Part shown: piece after piece, positions 1-7,629 of the stretch
Position numbering within the stretch: position 1 is the first letter of the stretch
Layout: the number at the start of each line of letters is the position of its first letter
NCBI GenBank assembly: GCA_964392455.1
Contig: CAYMPG010000004.1
Location: 24,600 to 88,599 of the forward strand
Length of the DNA: 64,000 nucleotides
DNA from: SFEL01 sp964392455
Lineage (GTDB): Bacteria > Bacillota > Clostridia > Christensenellales > CAG-138
Direction of reading: 5' to 3'
The notes under the pieces: model-generated
Told to the model about the DNA's origin: nothing
What the model saw: only the letters and a program-made list of their open reading frames with translations
The model's database searches: none
Made by a program: the position numbers and the translations under genes

Positions 1-869
1 CTCAGCACACGCTGCTGATACTCCCTGAACTCGGGGCTCTGGGCCGCCTCAAGGCATACTGCCTTTGCCGCAATTATGTGCATAAGGGGGCCGCCCTGTA
101 TGCCTGGGAATATGGCCTTATCTATGGCCTGGGCATAGCTGCTTCTGCAAAGTATCATGCCGCCCCTTGGGCCGCGCAGCGTTTTATGGGTTGTGGTGGT
201 GACAACGTCAGCATAGGGCACGGGGTTCATGTGCAGACCTGCCGCCACAAGCCCCGCAATATGGGCCATATCCACCATCAGCAGCGCCTCTGCCTCATCG
301 GCTATCCGGCGAAATGCTGCGAAATCTATGGCTCTCGGATATGCCGATGCACCTGCAACTATCAGCCTTGGCCGGTATTTCAGGGCCATTTCCCTTACCA
401 TATCGTAATCTATGGTTTCAGTGGCAGGATTCAGCCCGTATGATATGAATTCATACTGCCTGCCCGAAAAATTCACCGGGCTGCCATGGGTTAGATGCCC
501 CCCGTGGGAAAGGTCCATGCCCAGCACCCTGTCGCCATTTTTAAGGAGCGCATGGTACACCGCCATATTCGCCCCCGAGCCGCTATGGGGCTGCACGTTT
601 GCATGCTCAGCGCCAAAAAGCTCGCATGCCCTTTCCCGGGCAATATTTTCCACCTTATCCACATACCCGCAGCCGCCATAATAGCGCCTGCCGGGATAGC
701 CCTCTGCGTATTTATTGGTAAGGTGGCTGCCCGCCGCCGCCATAACTGCGGGGGAGACGAAGTTTTCAGAGGCGATAAGCTCTATATGGCTGCGCTGGCG
801 CTCAAGCTCCTGCTCCATTGCCTCAGCCACATCCGGCGCAGTTCGCCGTATCAGTTCAATATCCATCAT
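1..869 (-). CDS. glyA: serine hydroxymethyltransferase, 3' part cut by the window edge
   Basis: PLP enzyme that interconverts serine and glycine and loads tetrahydrofolate with a one-carbon unit in the cytoplasm. About 289 of the usual ~410 residues are present; the C-terminus lies beyond base 1. Family landmarks are visible: the N-terminal stretch with ELIASENFVS, the GSGANMAVY substrate-site region, HGGHLTHG, and the PLP-lysine segment TTTTHKTLRGPRGG. Two tandem ATG codons (867-869 and 864-866) follow an AGGGGG ribosome binding site. It is the fourth gene downstream of hisS-aspS-rseC-like, but a 125-bp gap holding two hairpins separates it from the third, so it may have its own control. Identification is firm. 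Confidence 0.95.
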   Translation of the reverse strand, partial: MMDIELIRRTAPDVAEAMEQELERQRSHIELIASENFVSPAVMAAAGSHLTNKYAEGYPGRRYYGGCGYVDKVENIARERACELFGAEHANVQPHSGSGANMAVYHALLKNGDRVLGMDLSHGGHLTHGSPVNFSGRQYEFISYGLNPATETIDYDMVREMALKYRPRLIVAGASAYPRAIDFAAFRRIADEAEALLMVDMAHIAGLVAAGLHMNPVPYADVVTTTTHKTLRGPRGGMILCRSSYAQAIDKAIFPGIQGGPLMHIIAAKAVCLEAAQSPEFREYQQRVL

Positions 870-902
870 GCCGGTGTTTCCCCCTGCCTTCCTGCTTATT
901 AA

Positions 903-953
903 CAGGGCCATTTTCGGCCCCTATAATGTGCGGCGGTCATACAACCGCCGCAC
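903..953. other. two hairpins between the RseC-like gene and glyA
   Basis: A 10-bp perfect stem (GTGCGGCGGT at 928-937 with ACCGCCGCAC at 944-953) is followed on the minus strand by a second stem with GGCC arms (about 903-922). Neither has a clear T-run on the minus strand, so they are not typical intrinsic terminators. They could protect the mRNA 3' end of the upstream genes or fold the glyA leader. I do not recognise a known riboswitch here. Confidence 0.5.
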
Positions 954-994
954 GGATGCCTTATTTGCGTATTGTGTGCCTGAGCACCTGAGCG

Positions 995-1411
995 CTACTG
1001 CTCCTCGTGCCCCACCACATCTATCATCTGTGGCTTAAATTCCCCCATGCGGGCAAACCGGGGATTCAGCCCCTTAAGGATAAAGAAGGCTGCGCCGCAA
1101 AGGAGTATTCCACCCACTGCCGCATATATGTCGCCAATGCGGCTGCCTATGGCCGCCCCTGCCACAAGACCGATAAGAGGCACGCCGTAGGCTATGGCGC
1201 TGGCCTTAAGCATGCTGCCGCTGTGGAGCTGTATGGCAACCACATCTCCCTCCACAGCCTGGCAGGTATTCTCTATCTCTATATCCGCCTCGTTTGAGCC
1301 AAAGTGGAAGCAGGCATTGCAGTGCCCACACGCATCTGTGCGCTGAAAGCGCACCACCGCCATATCTCCCTTAAGCTCTACCACGCGGCCCGTCTGACGA
1401 AGCTCTGACAT
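995..1411 (-). CDS. RseC/MucC-family (SoxR-reducing system) membrane protein
   Basis: A 138-residue protein with a cytoplasmic N-terminal part carrying a Cys-x2-Cys-x2-Cys motif (C28, C31, C34) and two hydrophobic segments at about 70-90 and 95-115. This is the architecture of the RseC family, small membrane proteins that in other bacteria are linked to Rnf-type electron transport and to reduction of SoxR; in Clostridia the role is not settled. The gene starts 3 bases after aspS and its ribosome binding site (AAAGGAG) lies inside the aspS 3' end, so the two are co-transcribed. Family assignment is good; the cellular role here is unknown. Confidence 0.8.
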   Translation of the reverse strand: MSELRQTGRVVELKGDMAVVRFQRTDACGHCNACFHFGSNEADIEIENTCQAVEGDVVAIQLHSGSMLKASAIAYGVPLIGLVAGAAIGSRIGDIYAAVGGILLCGAAFFILKGLNPRFARMGEFKPQMIDVVGHEEQ

Positions 1412-1414
1412 TGC

Positions 1415-3211
1415 TTACTCCTTTTCCACAGTTGTAGCTATATGCAGCTCCTCGAGCTGAGCCTCATCCACCACATCGGGAGCGGAGCACATCAGGCAGG
1501 ATGCAGTCTGTACCTTGGGGAAGGCTATAACGTCACGGATGCTCTGGGCGCCGGTGATAAGCATGGCCAGCCTGTCAAGGCCGTATGCCAGGCCGCCATG
1601 GGGAGGAGTACCGTACTTGAAGGCACCCATCAGGAAGCCGAAGCGCTCCCATGCCTGCTCCTTGGTAAAGCCCAGCTTTTCAAACATCTTTTCCTGTACC
1701 TCGGGGGAATGGATACGGATGGAGCCGCCGCCGATCTCGTTGCCGTTGAGCACGATATCATAGGCCTTGGCACGCACCTTGCCCTGGTCGGTATCCAGCA
1801 GGTGCAGATCCTCGTCCATGGGAGAGGTGAAGGGGTGATGCATGGCATAGAAGCGGCCATCCTCCTCGCTCCACTCGAACTGGGGGAATTCCACCACCCA
1901 CAGGAAATTGAACTTGCTGTCGTCCATCAGGCCCAGCCTGCGGCCCACCTCAAGGCGCAGTGCGCCCAGCGCCTGATATACCACGGAATCCTTGGCATCG
2001 GCGATAAACAGCAGCAGGTCGCCGGTCTTTGCATTGGCCCGCTCATGGATGGCGGCTATCTGCTCCTCGGTAAGGAACTTTGCAAAGGAGCACTGCATGC
2101 CCTCAGGCTTCATGCTCATCCAGGCAAGGCCCTTTGCCCGATAGGTCTTAACGTAATCCACAAGGGAATCTATCTGCTTGCGGGTAAACTTATCCACCCC
2201 GCCCTCAACGTTTATGCAGCGCACGGAGCCGCCCGCAGCCACTGCATCCGCAAAGGCACCAAAGCCGCAATCGCGGGCTATATCGGTAATATTCACAAAC
2301 TCAAGGCCAAAGCGGGTATCCGGCTTATCCGAGCCGTACCTGTCCATAGCCTCCTGCCAGGTCATGCGGGGCAGGGGCAGGGGCACGTCAATATCCAGGG
2401 TTTCCTTCATGAGGCGCTGTATAAAGCCCTCATTCACCCTCATTACATCCTCCTGCTCCACGAAGGACATTTCAAGGTCTATCTGGGTAAACTCAGGCTG
2501 CCTGTCCGCCCTCAGGTCCTCATCACGGTAGCAGCGGGCTATCTGCATATACCTGTCGTAGCCGGACAGCATGAGGAGCTGCTTGAATATCTGGGGGCTC
2601 TGGGGCAGCGCATAGAACTTGCCGGGCTGCACACGGCTGGGCACCAGATAGTCACGGGCACCCTCGGGAGTGCTCTTGCAGAGGGTAGGAGTTTCGATTT
2701 CTATAAAGCCGTTTTCTGCAAAGTATTCATGGGCGATGCGGGTAATCTTGCTACGCATCATCATATTGTACTGCATGCAGGGGCGGCGCAGGTCAAGGTA
2801 GCGATACTTCAGGCGAAGCTGCTCCTGGGTATTCACGTCGTCATCAATATAGAAGGGGGGAGTTTCGGATACGCTGAGTATCTTAAGATCCTTTGCAATG
2901 ACCTCAAACTCCCCGGTCTTCATATTCTTATTTATCATGTTTTCGTCGCGGCGGGCCAGTACGCCCTTTACGGCGATGACATACTCGCTGCGGATGGTCT
3001 CCGCCTTTTCAAATACATCCCCGGGGAGCTTGCTCTGGTCGAATGTCACCTGCATGGTGCCGGTGCGGTCCCTGAGGCCAATGAATATCAGTGCGCCAAG
3101 GTTGCGCCAGGTGCCTGCCCACCCCATGAGGGTAAGCTCCTTGCCGATATCGGCGGCGGTGGGGTCGCCGCAGTAATGTGTACGCTTCCAGCCATTAAGA
3201 AGTTCTGCCAT
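1415..3211 (-). CDS. aspS: aspartyl-tRNA synthetase
   Basis: Charges tRNA-Asp with aspartate. The 598 residues match the long bacterial type: an N-terminal OB-fold anticodon-binding domain (about 1-110), then the class II catalytic core with the GAD insertion in the middle. Class II motif 2 is visible as YRDEDLRADRQPEFTQID, and motif 3 near the C-terminus as GLAYGLDRL. The start is supported by GGAAGG upstream. It lies 15 bases after hisS and is expected to share the T-box-controlled transcript. The type that also charges Asn cannot be excluded from sequence alone. Confidence 0.97.
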   Translation of the reverse strand: MAELLNGWKRTHYCGDPTAADIGKELTLMGWAGTWRNLGALIFIGLRDRTGTMQVTFDQSKLPGDVFEKAETIRSEYVIAVKGVLARRDENMINKNMKTGEFEVIAKDLKILSVSETPPFYIDDDVNTQEQLRLKYRYLDLRRPCMQYNMMMRSKITRIAHEYFAENGFIEIETPTLCKSTPEGARDYLVPSRVQPGKFYALPQSPQIFKQLLMLSGYDRYMQIARCYRDEDLRADRQPEFTQIDLEMSFVEQEDVMRVNEGFIQRLMKETLDIDVPLPLPRMTWQEAMDRYGSDKPDTRFGLEFVNITDIARDCGFGAFADAVAAGGSVRCINVEGGVDKFTRKQIDSLVDYVKTYRAKGLAWMSMKPEGMQCSFAKFLTEEQIAAIHERANAKTGDLLLFIADAKDSVVYQALGALRLEVGRRLGLMDDSKFNFLWVVEFPQFEWSEEDGRFYAMHHPFTSPMDEDLHLLDTDQGKVRAKAYDIVLNGNEIGGGSIRIHSPEVQEKMFEKLGFTKEQAWERFGFLMGAFKYGTPPHGGLAYGLDRLAMLITGAQSIRDVIAFPKVQTASCLMCSAPDVVDEAQLEELHIATTVEKE

Positions 3212-3226
3212 TATTCTTTACCTTCC

Positions 3227-4492
3227 TTATTTCAGTATTTCCTTTATCCTGCCGGTAAGGGACGGTATGGGCACATACCCCTCATCCCCGGTATCCATAT
3301 CCTTGAGCTTTACCTCGCCCCGCTCCAGCTCATCCTCGCCCAGTATGGCCACAAACCTTGCGCCCAGCTTATTGGCGTACTTGAACTGGGCCTTGAAGCT
3401 GCGGCCCACATGGTCGTATTCGGTCTTTATCCCCTGCTCTCTCAGCCTGTGTGCAAGGGTGAAGCCCGTTTGCCTTGCCTCCTCGCCCATTGCGGCGATA
3501 TATACCTCCACCCGCCTGGGCTCAGGTATGCGTGCGCCGGAAAGCTCCGCTATGAGCAGCAGCCGCTCCATGCCCATGCCAAAGCCTATACCGGGGAGCT
3601 TCGGCCCGCCCAGCTGCTCCAGCAGCCCATCGTACCTGCCGCCGCCGCATACGGTGCCGGTATAGCCATCGCTGTTGGCGATTATCTCAAATACGGTCTT
3701 TGTATAGTAATCCAGCCCGCGCACTATGAAGGGATCCACCTTGTATTCCACGCCTATGCTGTTAAGGCAGGCCTTAAGCTCCTCAAAGTGGGCGGTGCAG
3801 TCATCGCAGAGGCAATCCAGTATCGTAGGAGCGCCGGCGCATATGGCCTTGCACTTTTCCTCCTTGCAATCCAGTATGCGGAGGGGGTTCTTTTCAAAGC
3901 GGCTCTTGCAGGTCTCACAGAGGCCGTCAAAATTGCCCCGGAGGTATTCCTTCAGGCTTTCATTGTATTTGGGGCGGCAGTTCGGGCAGCCGATGCTGTT
4001 TATATTTACGCTCAGGCCCTTTACGCCCACCCTGTTAAGCACGGTCATGGCAAGCTGTATGCACTCTGCATCTATGCTGGCACGGGGAGCGCCGTATACC
4101 TCCACGCCAAACTGATGATGCTCCCTGAGTCTGCCCGCCTGTGGCTTGTCATAGCGGAACACCGGGCAGTAAAGGTAATACATCTTGGTGGGCTGGGGGT
4201 CATTAAAGAGGCTGTTTTCGATAAACATACGCCCTGCGCCGGCCGTGCCCTCAGGTTTAAGGGTTATGGAGCGGCCGCCCTTATCGTCAAAGGTGTACAT
4301 TTCCTTCTGAACGATGTCCGTGGTGTCTCCCACGCCCCTTAAAAACAGCTCAGTATGCTCTATGACCGGAGTACGCACCTCGTTAAAGCCAAACTCATCG
4401 CACACCTTCCGTGCGACCTTCTCGATATACTGCCACTTGTAGCTCTCGGCAGGCGTAACGTCCTTTGTGCCCTTGGGCGCCTGAATTGCCAT
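3227..4492 (-). CDS. hisS: histidyl-tRNA synthetase
   Basis: Charges tRNA-His with histidine. The 421-residue form starts at MAIQAPKGTKD, which is the usual N-terminus of the family and has GAGG upstream; longer in-frame starts would run into the T-box leader and are rejected. Histidine-specific signatures are present: RLREHHQFGVE (motif 2 region), GLDYYTKTVFE, and GGGRYDGL, with the anticodon-binding domain in the last ~90 residues. A four-cysteine segment in the middle (CPNC, CETC and nearby cysteines) looks like a zinc-type insertion found in some Firmicutes versions. First gene of the hisS-aspS-rseC-like unit. Confidence 0.97.
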   Translation of the reverse strand: MAIQAPKGTKDVTPAESYKWQYIEKVARKVCDEFGFNEVRTPVIEHTELFLRGVGDTTDIVQKEMYTFDDKGGRSITLKPEGTAGAGRMFIENSLFNDPQPTKMYYLYCPVFRYDKPQAGRLREHHQFGVEVYGAPRASIDAECIQLAMTVLNRVGVKGLSVNINSIGCPNCRPKYNESLKEYLRGNFDGLCETCKSRFEKNPLRILDCKEEKCKAICAGAPTILDCLCDDCTAHFEELKACLNSIGVEYKVDPFIVRGLDYYTKTVFEIIANSDGYTGTVCGGGRYDGLLEQLGGPKLPGIGFGMGMERLLLIAELSGARIPEPRRVEVYIAAMGEEARQTGFTLAHRLREQGIKTEYDHVGRSFKAQFKYANKLGARFVAILGEDELERGEVKLKDMDTGDEGYVPIPSLTGRIKEILK

Positions 4493-4542
4493 GATAGTCC
4501 TCACATTCTTATAAAAGTAGTATTTGTAAATTAACCGGGCGT

Positions 4543-4783
4543 AAAACAAAAGGGTCTTCCGTCCTTTATGTAAGGGACGGGAGACCCGCGGTACCACCCT
4601 AATTGGGCCACCTGTATGGCCCCGGCTCATCGCCCTGTAACGGGGGCGACCCGGGCGAGCCTTATCAGCCCGCCGGCTCACGGGTGTCTCCGGCGCCGCA
4701 CCCTCCGCCGCTGCTTTCAGCCAAGGCAGGCGGCTCTCTTATGAGGGCAGGCTGCGCCGCTCTTCCGCTCACAGCCTATATTA
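4543..4783 (-). promoter_or_regulatory. T-box leader of the hisS-aspS operon
   Basis: The T-box sequence AGGGTGGTACCGCG lies at 4587-4600 (minus) and runs into a strong intrinsic terminator: arms at 4574-4587 and 4552-4564 followed by a T-rich tail to 4543. Upstream are the conserved AGAGAGC bulge element and a GCTGAAAGC apical element of Stem I. In the place expected for the specifier loop the leader reads GACAC (4684-4688 minus), which holds both GAC (Asp) and CAC (His). Uncharged tRNA should favour the antiterminator and let transcription continue into hisS. Confidence 0.9.
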
Positions 4784-4789
4784 AGGTAG

Positions 4790-4818
4790 ATTATACAATC
4801 GCCCCGGTGGATTGTCAA
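4790..4818 (-). promoter_or_regulatory. promoter of the hisS-aspS T-box transcript
   Basis: Reading on the minus strand, TTGACA (4813-4818), a 17-bp spacer and TATAAT (4790-4795). Both hexamers match the sigma-A consensus perfectly. Transcription should begin near 4783, at the 5' end of the T-box leader. Confidence 0.9.
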
Positions 4819-4862
4819 GGCAGGTGGATTCATATTCTCCCATTCTATCCGCTTCTTTTCCC

Positions 4863-4891
4863 TTGACAGGGCAATATGTTTCTGATAAAAT
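4863..4891 (+). promoter_or_regulatory. promoter of the six-tRNA array
   Basis: TTGACA (4863-4868), a 17-bp spacer, then TAAAAT (4886-4891), about 65 bp ahead of the first tRNA. It is divergent from the hisS promoter. Confidence 0.85.
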
Positions 4892-4955
4892 ACGTTGATG
4901 TCGGCGGTATGGCTTTTTCCGCCCTATTGCGGCAAGGGCCAGGTGGGTCGGGTAT

Positions 4956-5032
4956 GCGCCTGTAGCTCAGCAGGATAGAGCAACGGCCTTCTAAGCCGTA
5001 GGTCCAGGGTTCGAATCCCTGCGGGCGTGCCA
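4956..5032 (+). tRNA. tRNA-Arg (anticodon TCT)
   Basis: Full cloverleaf: acceptor GCGCCTG pairs with CGGGCGT, anticodon stem ACGGC/GCCGT holds loop CTTCTAA, T-arm with TTCGAAT, discriminator G and encoded CCA. Confidence 0.97.
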
Positions 5033-5129
5033 GTTTCAAAGTCCTTTGGGCTCAAAGCGCTTTGAAACTGGCATAATCCCCAGATGATAGTCCCTCTCTG
5101 CCGTAAGCGCAATTTACCAAACTTACATG

Positions 5130-5205
5130 GTGGGTATAGTTCAGTGGCTAGAGCGCCAGATTGTGGCTCTGGAAGTCGTGGGTTCAAATCCCACTACCCA
5201 CCCCA
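5130..5205 (+). tRNA. tRNA-His (anticodon GTG)
   Basis: Acceptor GTGGGTA pairs with TACCCAC. The base before it is G (5129) and the discriminator is C, the G-1:C73 pair expected for tRNA-His. Anticodon loop TTGTGGC; CCA is encoded. This is one likely ligand of the T-box about 340 bp away. Confidence 0.97.
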
Positions 5206-5268
5206 TTTATTAAGGGGGAAGCGGATAGTTACCTATCCGCTTCCATTACCCTAATCCCCCAAATTCAT

Positions 5269-5344
5269 TGGGGTGTAGCCAAGCGGTAAAGGCACGGGAC
5301 TTTGACTCCCGCAGTCGCTGGTTCAAATCCAGCCACCCCAGCCA
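5269..5344 (+). tRNA. tRNA-Gln (anticodon TTG)
   Basis: Acceptor TGGGGTG pairs with CACCCCA; anticodon stem CGGGA/TCCCG with loop CTTTGAC; encoded CCA. Confidence 0.97.
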
Positions 5345-5347
5345 TAT

Positions 5348-5423
5348 GACCCGTTAGCTCAGCCGGTAGAGCATTTGACTTTTAATCAAAGGGTCCGGAG
5401 TTCGAATCTCCGACGGGTCACCA
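5348..5423 (+). tRNA. tRNA-Lys (anticodon TTT)
   Basis: Acceptor GACCCGT pairs with ACGGGTC; anticodon stem TTTGA/TCAAA with loop CTTTTAA; encoded CCA. Only 3 bases after tRNA-Gln. Confidence 0.97.
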
Positions 5424-5441
5424 TTTTTTCCAAAGCTGAAT

Positions 5442-5526
<85 letters not shown>

Positions 5527-5549
5527 CCTTTTTCACAACAGCATATCCT

Positions 5550-5623
5550 GCGGGTATAGTGTAATGGTAACACATTAGCCTTCCAAGCTGAGATAGAGGG
5601 TTCGAGTCCCTTTACCCGCTCCA
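5550..5623 (+). tRNA. tRNA-Gly (anticodon TCC)
   Basis: Acceptor GCGGGTA pairs with TACCCGC; anticodon stem TTAGC/GCTGA with loop CTTCCAA; encoded CCA. Last tRNA of the array. Confidence 0.96.
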
Positions 5624-5630
5624 ACAAAGA

Positions 5631-5655
5631 AATCCCATACATTGGGATTTTTTTG
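5631..5655 (+). terminator. terminator of the tRNA array
   Basis: Stem AATCCCA/TGGGATT followed by a run of seven T, 7 bases after tRNA-Gly. Confidence 0.88.
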
Positions 5656-5669
5656 TTGGGCTGATTTAA

Positions 5670-6605
5670 TCAGGGGACTCGAAAGGCAGGAATAAAAAAG
5701 GCGCCTGTGGCGGCTTTTGCCCTGCCGGATTCAATCTGCTTTTCATATGCGTCCCATGCGGTCTTATCCTGAAGATGCGCCATTTCGGTATCAAGGTTGC
5801 CATAACGCCGGATTGTGCCCTGTACAATGGAATTCGCATTTGCAAGGGTATCTTTTTCCTTAGACCGTGCATACCACCCATTGTCGTTATTATCCGCTTT
5901 CTTTTCGGCCTCATCTAACCACTTGTCATAAGTGTTGGTATAAACCTTAGACTGCGCCATTTCAACAGGGGTGGGAGTGTTTACACCAAGGTCTTTGAGT
6001 TCGCCATTGACACTTGCAGTAGGTGATGATATGCTTTTATTAAGAGCATTGTCATGGTCGCTACCGGGCGTTGGGTTGGGGGCAAGCGTGCTATTCGCTT
6101 GTGCATCAGCCACTTGACTGGCTCTTTTTTATTTATATACGCCGCTTTGTAACCCAAAGCACATTAGTGGTCGAGTCCGGTACTGCTTCAAAACAAAAGC
6201 ACCGTAGGGATTCCCGTCCTTGGCCTCACCAATCTTGGTATAAAAATAGGACGGGTCAGTTGCCGTCCTTAATTCGATAGGTGTTGCGCCCTGCTGTCGG
6301 ATAATGTCCTTTACAGAGCTTCCAATTCCTCTATAATCCGTTCGTCCGTCCAGTGCAGTCTCTCCCGCCAGTCCTTTATTAGGCTCTGTGACAGCCTGTC
6401 CTGGTACTCCGGCATTTCCTCCGGCTTCAATTTCTGCTGTTCTGTTTTCTGCTGTTCCATTTATATCACCTCTTGTTTTATTATAATCTGTTCCGGATAC
6501 TGCTGCAATATCGCCGTGGGCTTTATTGATAGAGCTTTCAGCCGTGTTTGCGCCCACAAAACTCAAAAAAGTGGCATTAAGCCACTTTTTTATATTCCGA
6601 AGCAT
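5670..6605 (-). pseudogene. lower-GC remnant: one reading frame broken by an in-frame TAA
   Basis: Two reading frames, 6605-6129 (158 residues) and 6113-5670 (147 residues), lie in the same frame and are separated only by a TAA at 6131-6129 and five further codons. The second half would need a GTG start with no good ribosome binding site. The first 15 codons of the first half contain a palindromic terminator-like hairpin. Composition is visibly lower in GC than its neighbours. The predicted protein is polar, Asn/Thr/Ala-rich, with no signal peptide, membrane segment or motif I recognise; it is loosely phage-structural in character. Its place right after a tRNA array suggests a decayed insertion, but no integrase is seen. 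It may not be coding at all. Confidence 0.45.
6565..6591. terminator. bidirectional terminator-like hairpin
   Basis: AAAAAAGTGGC, loop ATTAA, GCCACTTTTTT: a perfect 11-bp inverted repeat with T-runs on both strands. It is well placed to stop the FadR-type regulator transcript (minus). It falls inside the first codons of the downstream remnant frame, which argues against that frame being translated from 6605. Confidence 0.7.
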
Positions 6606-6629
6606 CCCTGTATCCGGGATATTTTTTTA
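6604..6629 (+). terminator. weak hairpin with T-run (plus strand)
   Basis: ATCCC (6604-6608) and GGGAT (6616-6620) followed by A and seven T. Short stem; possible plus-strand terminator with no obvious plus-strand gene before it. Confidence 0.4.
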
Positions 6630-6672
6630 TTCAGGCAAATATACTCATATGTGTACAGGCACCGGCCTGTCC

Positions 6673-7350
6673 CTATGCCTTATCCAGCCCCAGCGCATGA
6701 ATGGTATGGCGCATATGCAGATCCATGGCGCAGCGGGAGCCATCTGCATCCCGGCGGGACAATAGCTCAATTATGCTTTCATTGTCGGATATGGTCAGCT
6801 TCTGAAGCTCCCCCATATCCTTGGCAAGCTCCATGGTTTCATGGACGGCGCTGTTTATTATGGGAAACAGCCTGATTATGAATTCATTGTGGGAGGCCTT
6901 GACTATCAGGTTGTGAAACACCTGATCGCTGTCTGCCCACTGGCCCTTGCGCTTTATCTGCCGGATGACCTTTCGGCCCTGGGCGCATATCTCCTCTATC
7001 TCCTCATCCCCTGCCCGCTGGCAGGCCAGCGCTATGCATACCGGCTCAAATATAAGACGCATTTCATATAAATCCTTCAGGCGCATATGTGCCCTGTCCA
7101 GCGTCATGAAGCCCTGAGTGCCATCATTGACGTGCTCAGATACGAATGTGCCCTTGCCCCGCTTCACGGTAAGTATGCCCTGAGCGGCAAGCACCCGTAT
7201 GGCCTCCCTCAGGGTGGCCCGGCTCACATTCAGCTCCCCAGAGAGTATGTTTTCATTTGGCAGCTTTTCCCCTGGAAGCAGGCTTTGCTCCACGGTTATC
7301 ATGGAATAGAGCCTGTCCGCAGTGCGCTCCGAAAGGCTTTTGGACGACAT
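6673..7350 (-). CDS. GntR-type regulator, FadR/FCD subfamily
   Basis: A 225-residue transcription factor. The N-terminal winged helix (about 8-75) has the GntR pattern ending in GTFVSEH; residues ~85-215 are all-helical with the FCD ligand-domain character (EMRLIFEP, histidine-rich helices such as HDR-like AHMRLK and HNE). FCD domains usually bind a carboxylic acid, often with a metal ion. The start at 7350 is chosen because GAGGTGAAA precedes it; the longer frame upstream is lysine/arginine-rich and unsupported. Divergent from the ptb operon, with a 37-bp palindrome between them, so it probably controls that operon in response to an acid or acyl intermediate. Confidence 0.88.
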   Translation of the reverse strand: MSSKSLSERTADRLYSMITVEQSLLPGEKLPNENILSGELNVSRATLREAIRVLAAQGILTVKRGKGTFVSEHVNDGTQGFMTLDRAHMRLKDLYEMRLIFEPVCIALACQRAGDEEIEEICAQGRKVIRQIKRKGQWADSDQVFHNLIVKASHNEFIIRLFPIINSAVHETMELAKDMGELQKLTISDNESIIELLSRRDADGSRCAMDLHMRHTIHALGLDKA

Positions 7351-7490
7351 TTTCACCTCGTGATTGCGTGATTTTTTAACAGCTTTTTTATACCGGCTGC
7401 CGTGCAGCAATGTGATAAATTTCACAAAGCGCATTTTCCGGCGACAAGCGAGCCAATAAAATGATTCGTTAATTTCTTTCCCCTTTGAAA

Positions 7491-7519
7491 TTGACAAACC
7501 GGCTCGTATGTTGTAAGCT
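7491..7519 (+). promoter_or_regulatory. probable promoter of the ptb-buk-vor operon
   Basis: TTGACA (7491-7496), 17-bp spacer, TAAGCT (7514-7519). The -35 is perfect, the -10 is weak (TAnnnT). The -10 lies inside the left arm of the palindrome at 7508-7544, as expected for repression. Confidence 0.6.
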
Positions 7520-7544
7520 GATGTTATACATCATCTTACAACAT
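7508..7544. promoter_or_regulatory. 37-bp near-perfect palindrome, likely FadR-type operator
   Basis: Outer arms ATGTTGTAAG and CTTACAACAT; inner arms TGATGT and ACATCA around a TAT centre. The GT-TAT-AC core fits the GT-N3-AC pattern of FadR-subfamily operators. It overlaps the predicted -10 and start region of the ptb operon and lies in the gap shared with the regulator gene. Confidence 0.75.
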
Positions 7545-7629
7545 CAGACAAGATGACGCAACACAGTTTTTCTCAAAATCGGTACACAAAAAACCACATA
7601 TATCTTAATCAAAAAAGGAGAGCCAGCAA

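Noticed and set aside
1442..4342. 966-residue open frame on the plus strand across aspS and hisS
   Set aside because: It is antisense to two certain synthetase genes, its translation is His/Gly/Leu-rich low-quality sequence with no motif, and it has no ribosome binding site. High-GC codon bias in the real genes leaves the opposite strand open.
4493..4681. 63-residue N-terminal extension of HisRS
   Set aside because: The extension would translate the T-box and its terminator; homologues start at the MAIQAPKGTKD position, which has its own ribosome binding site.
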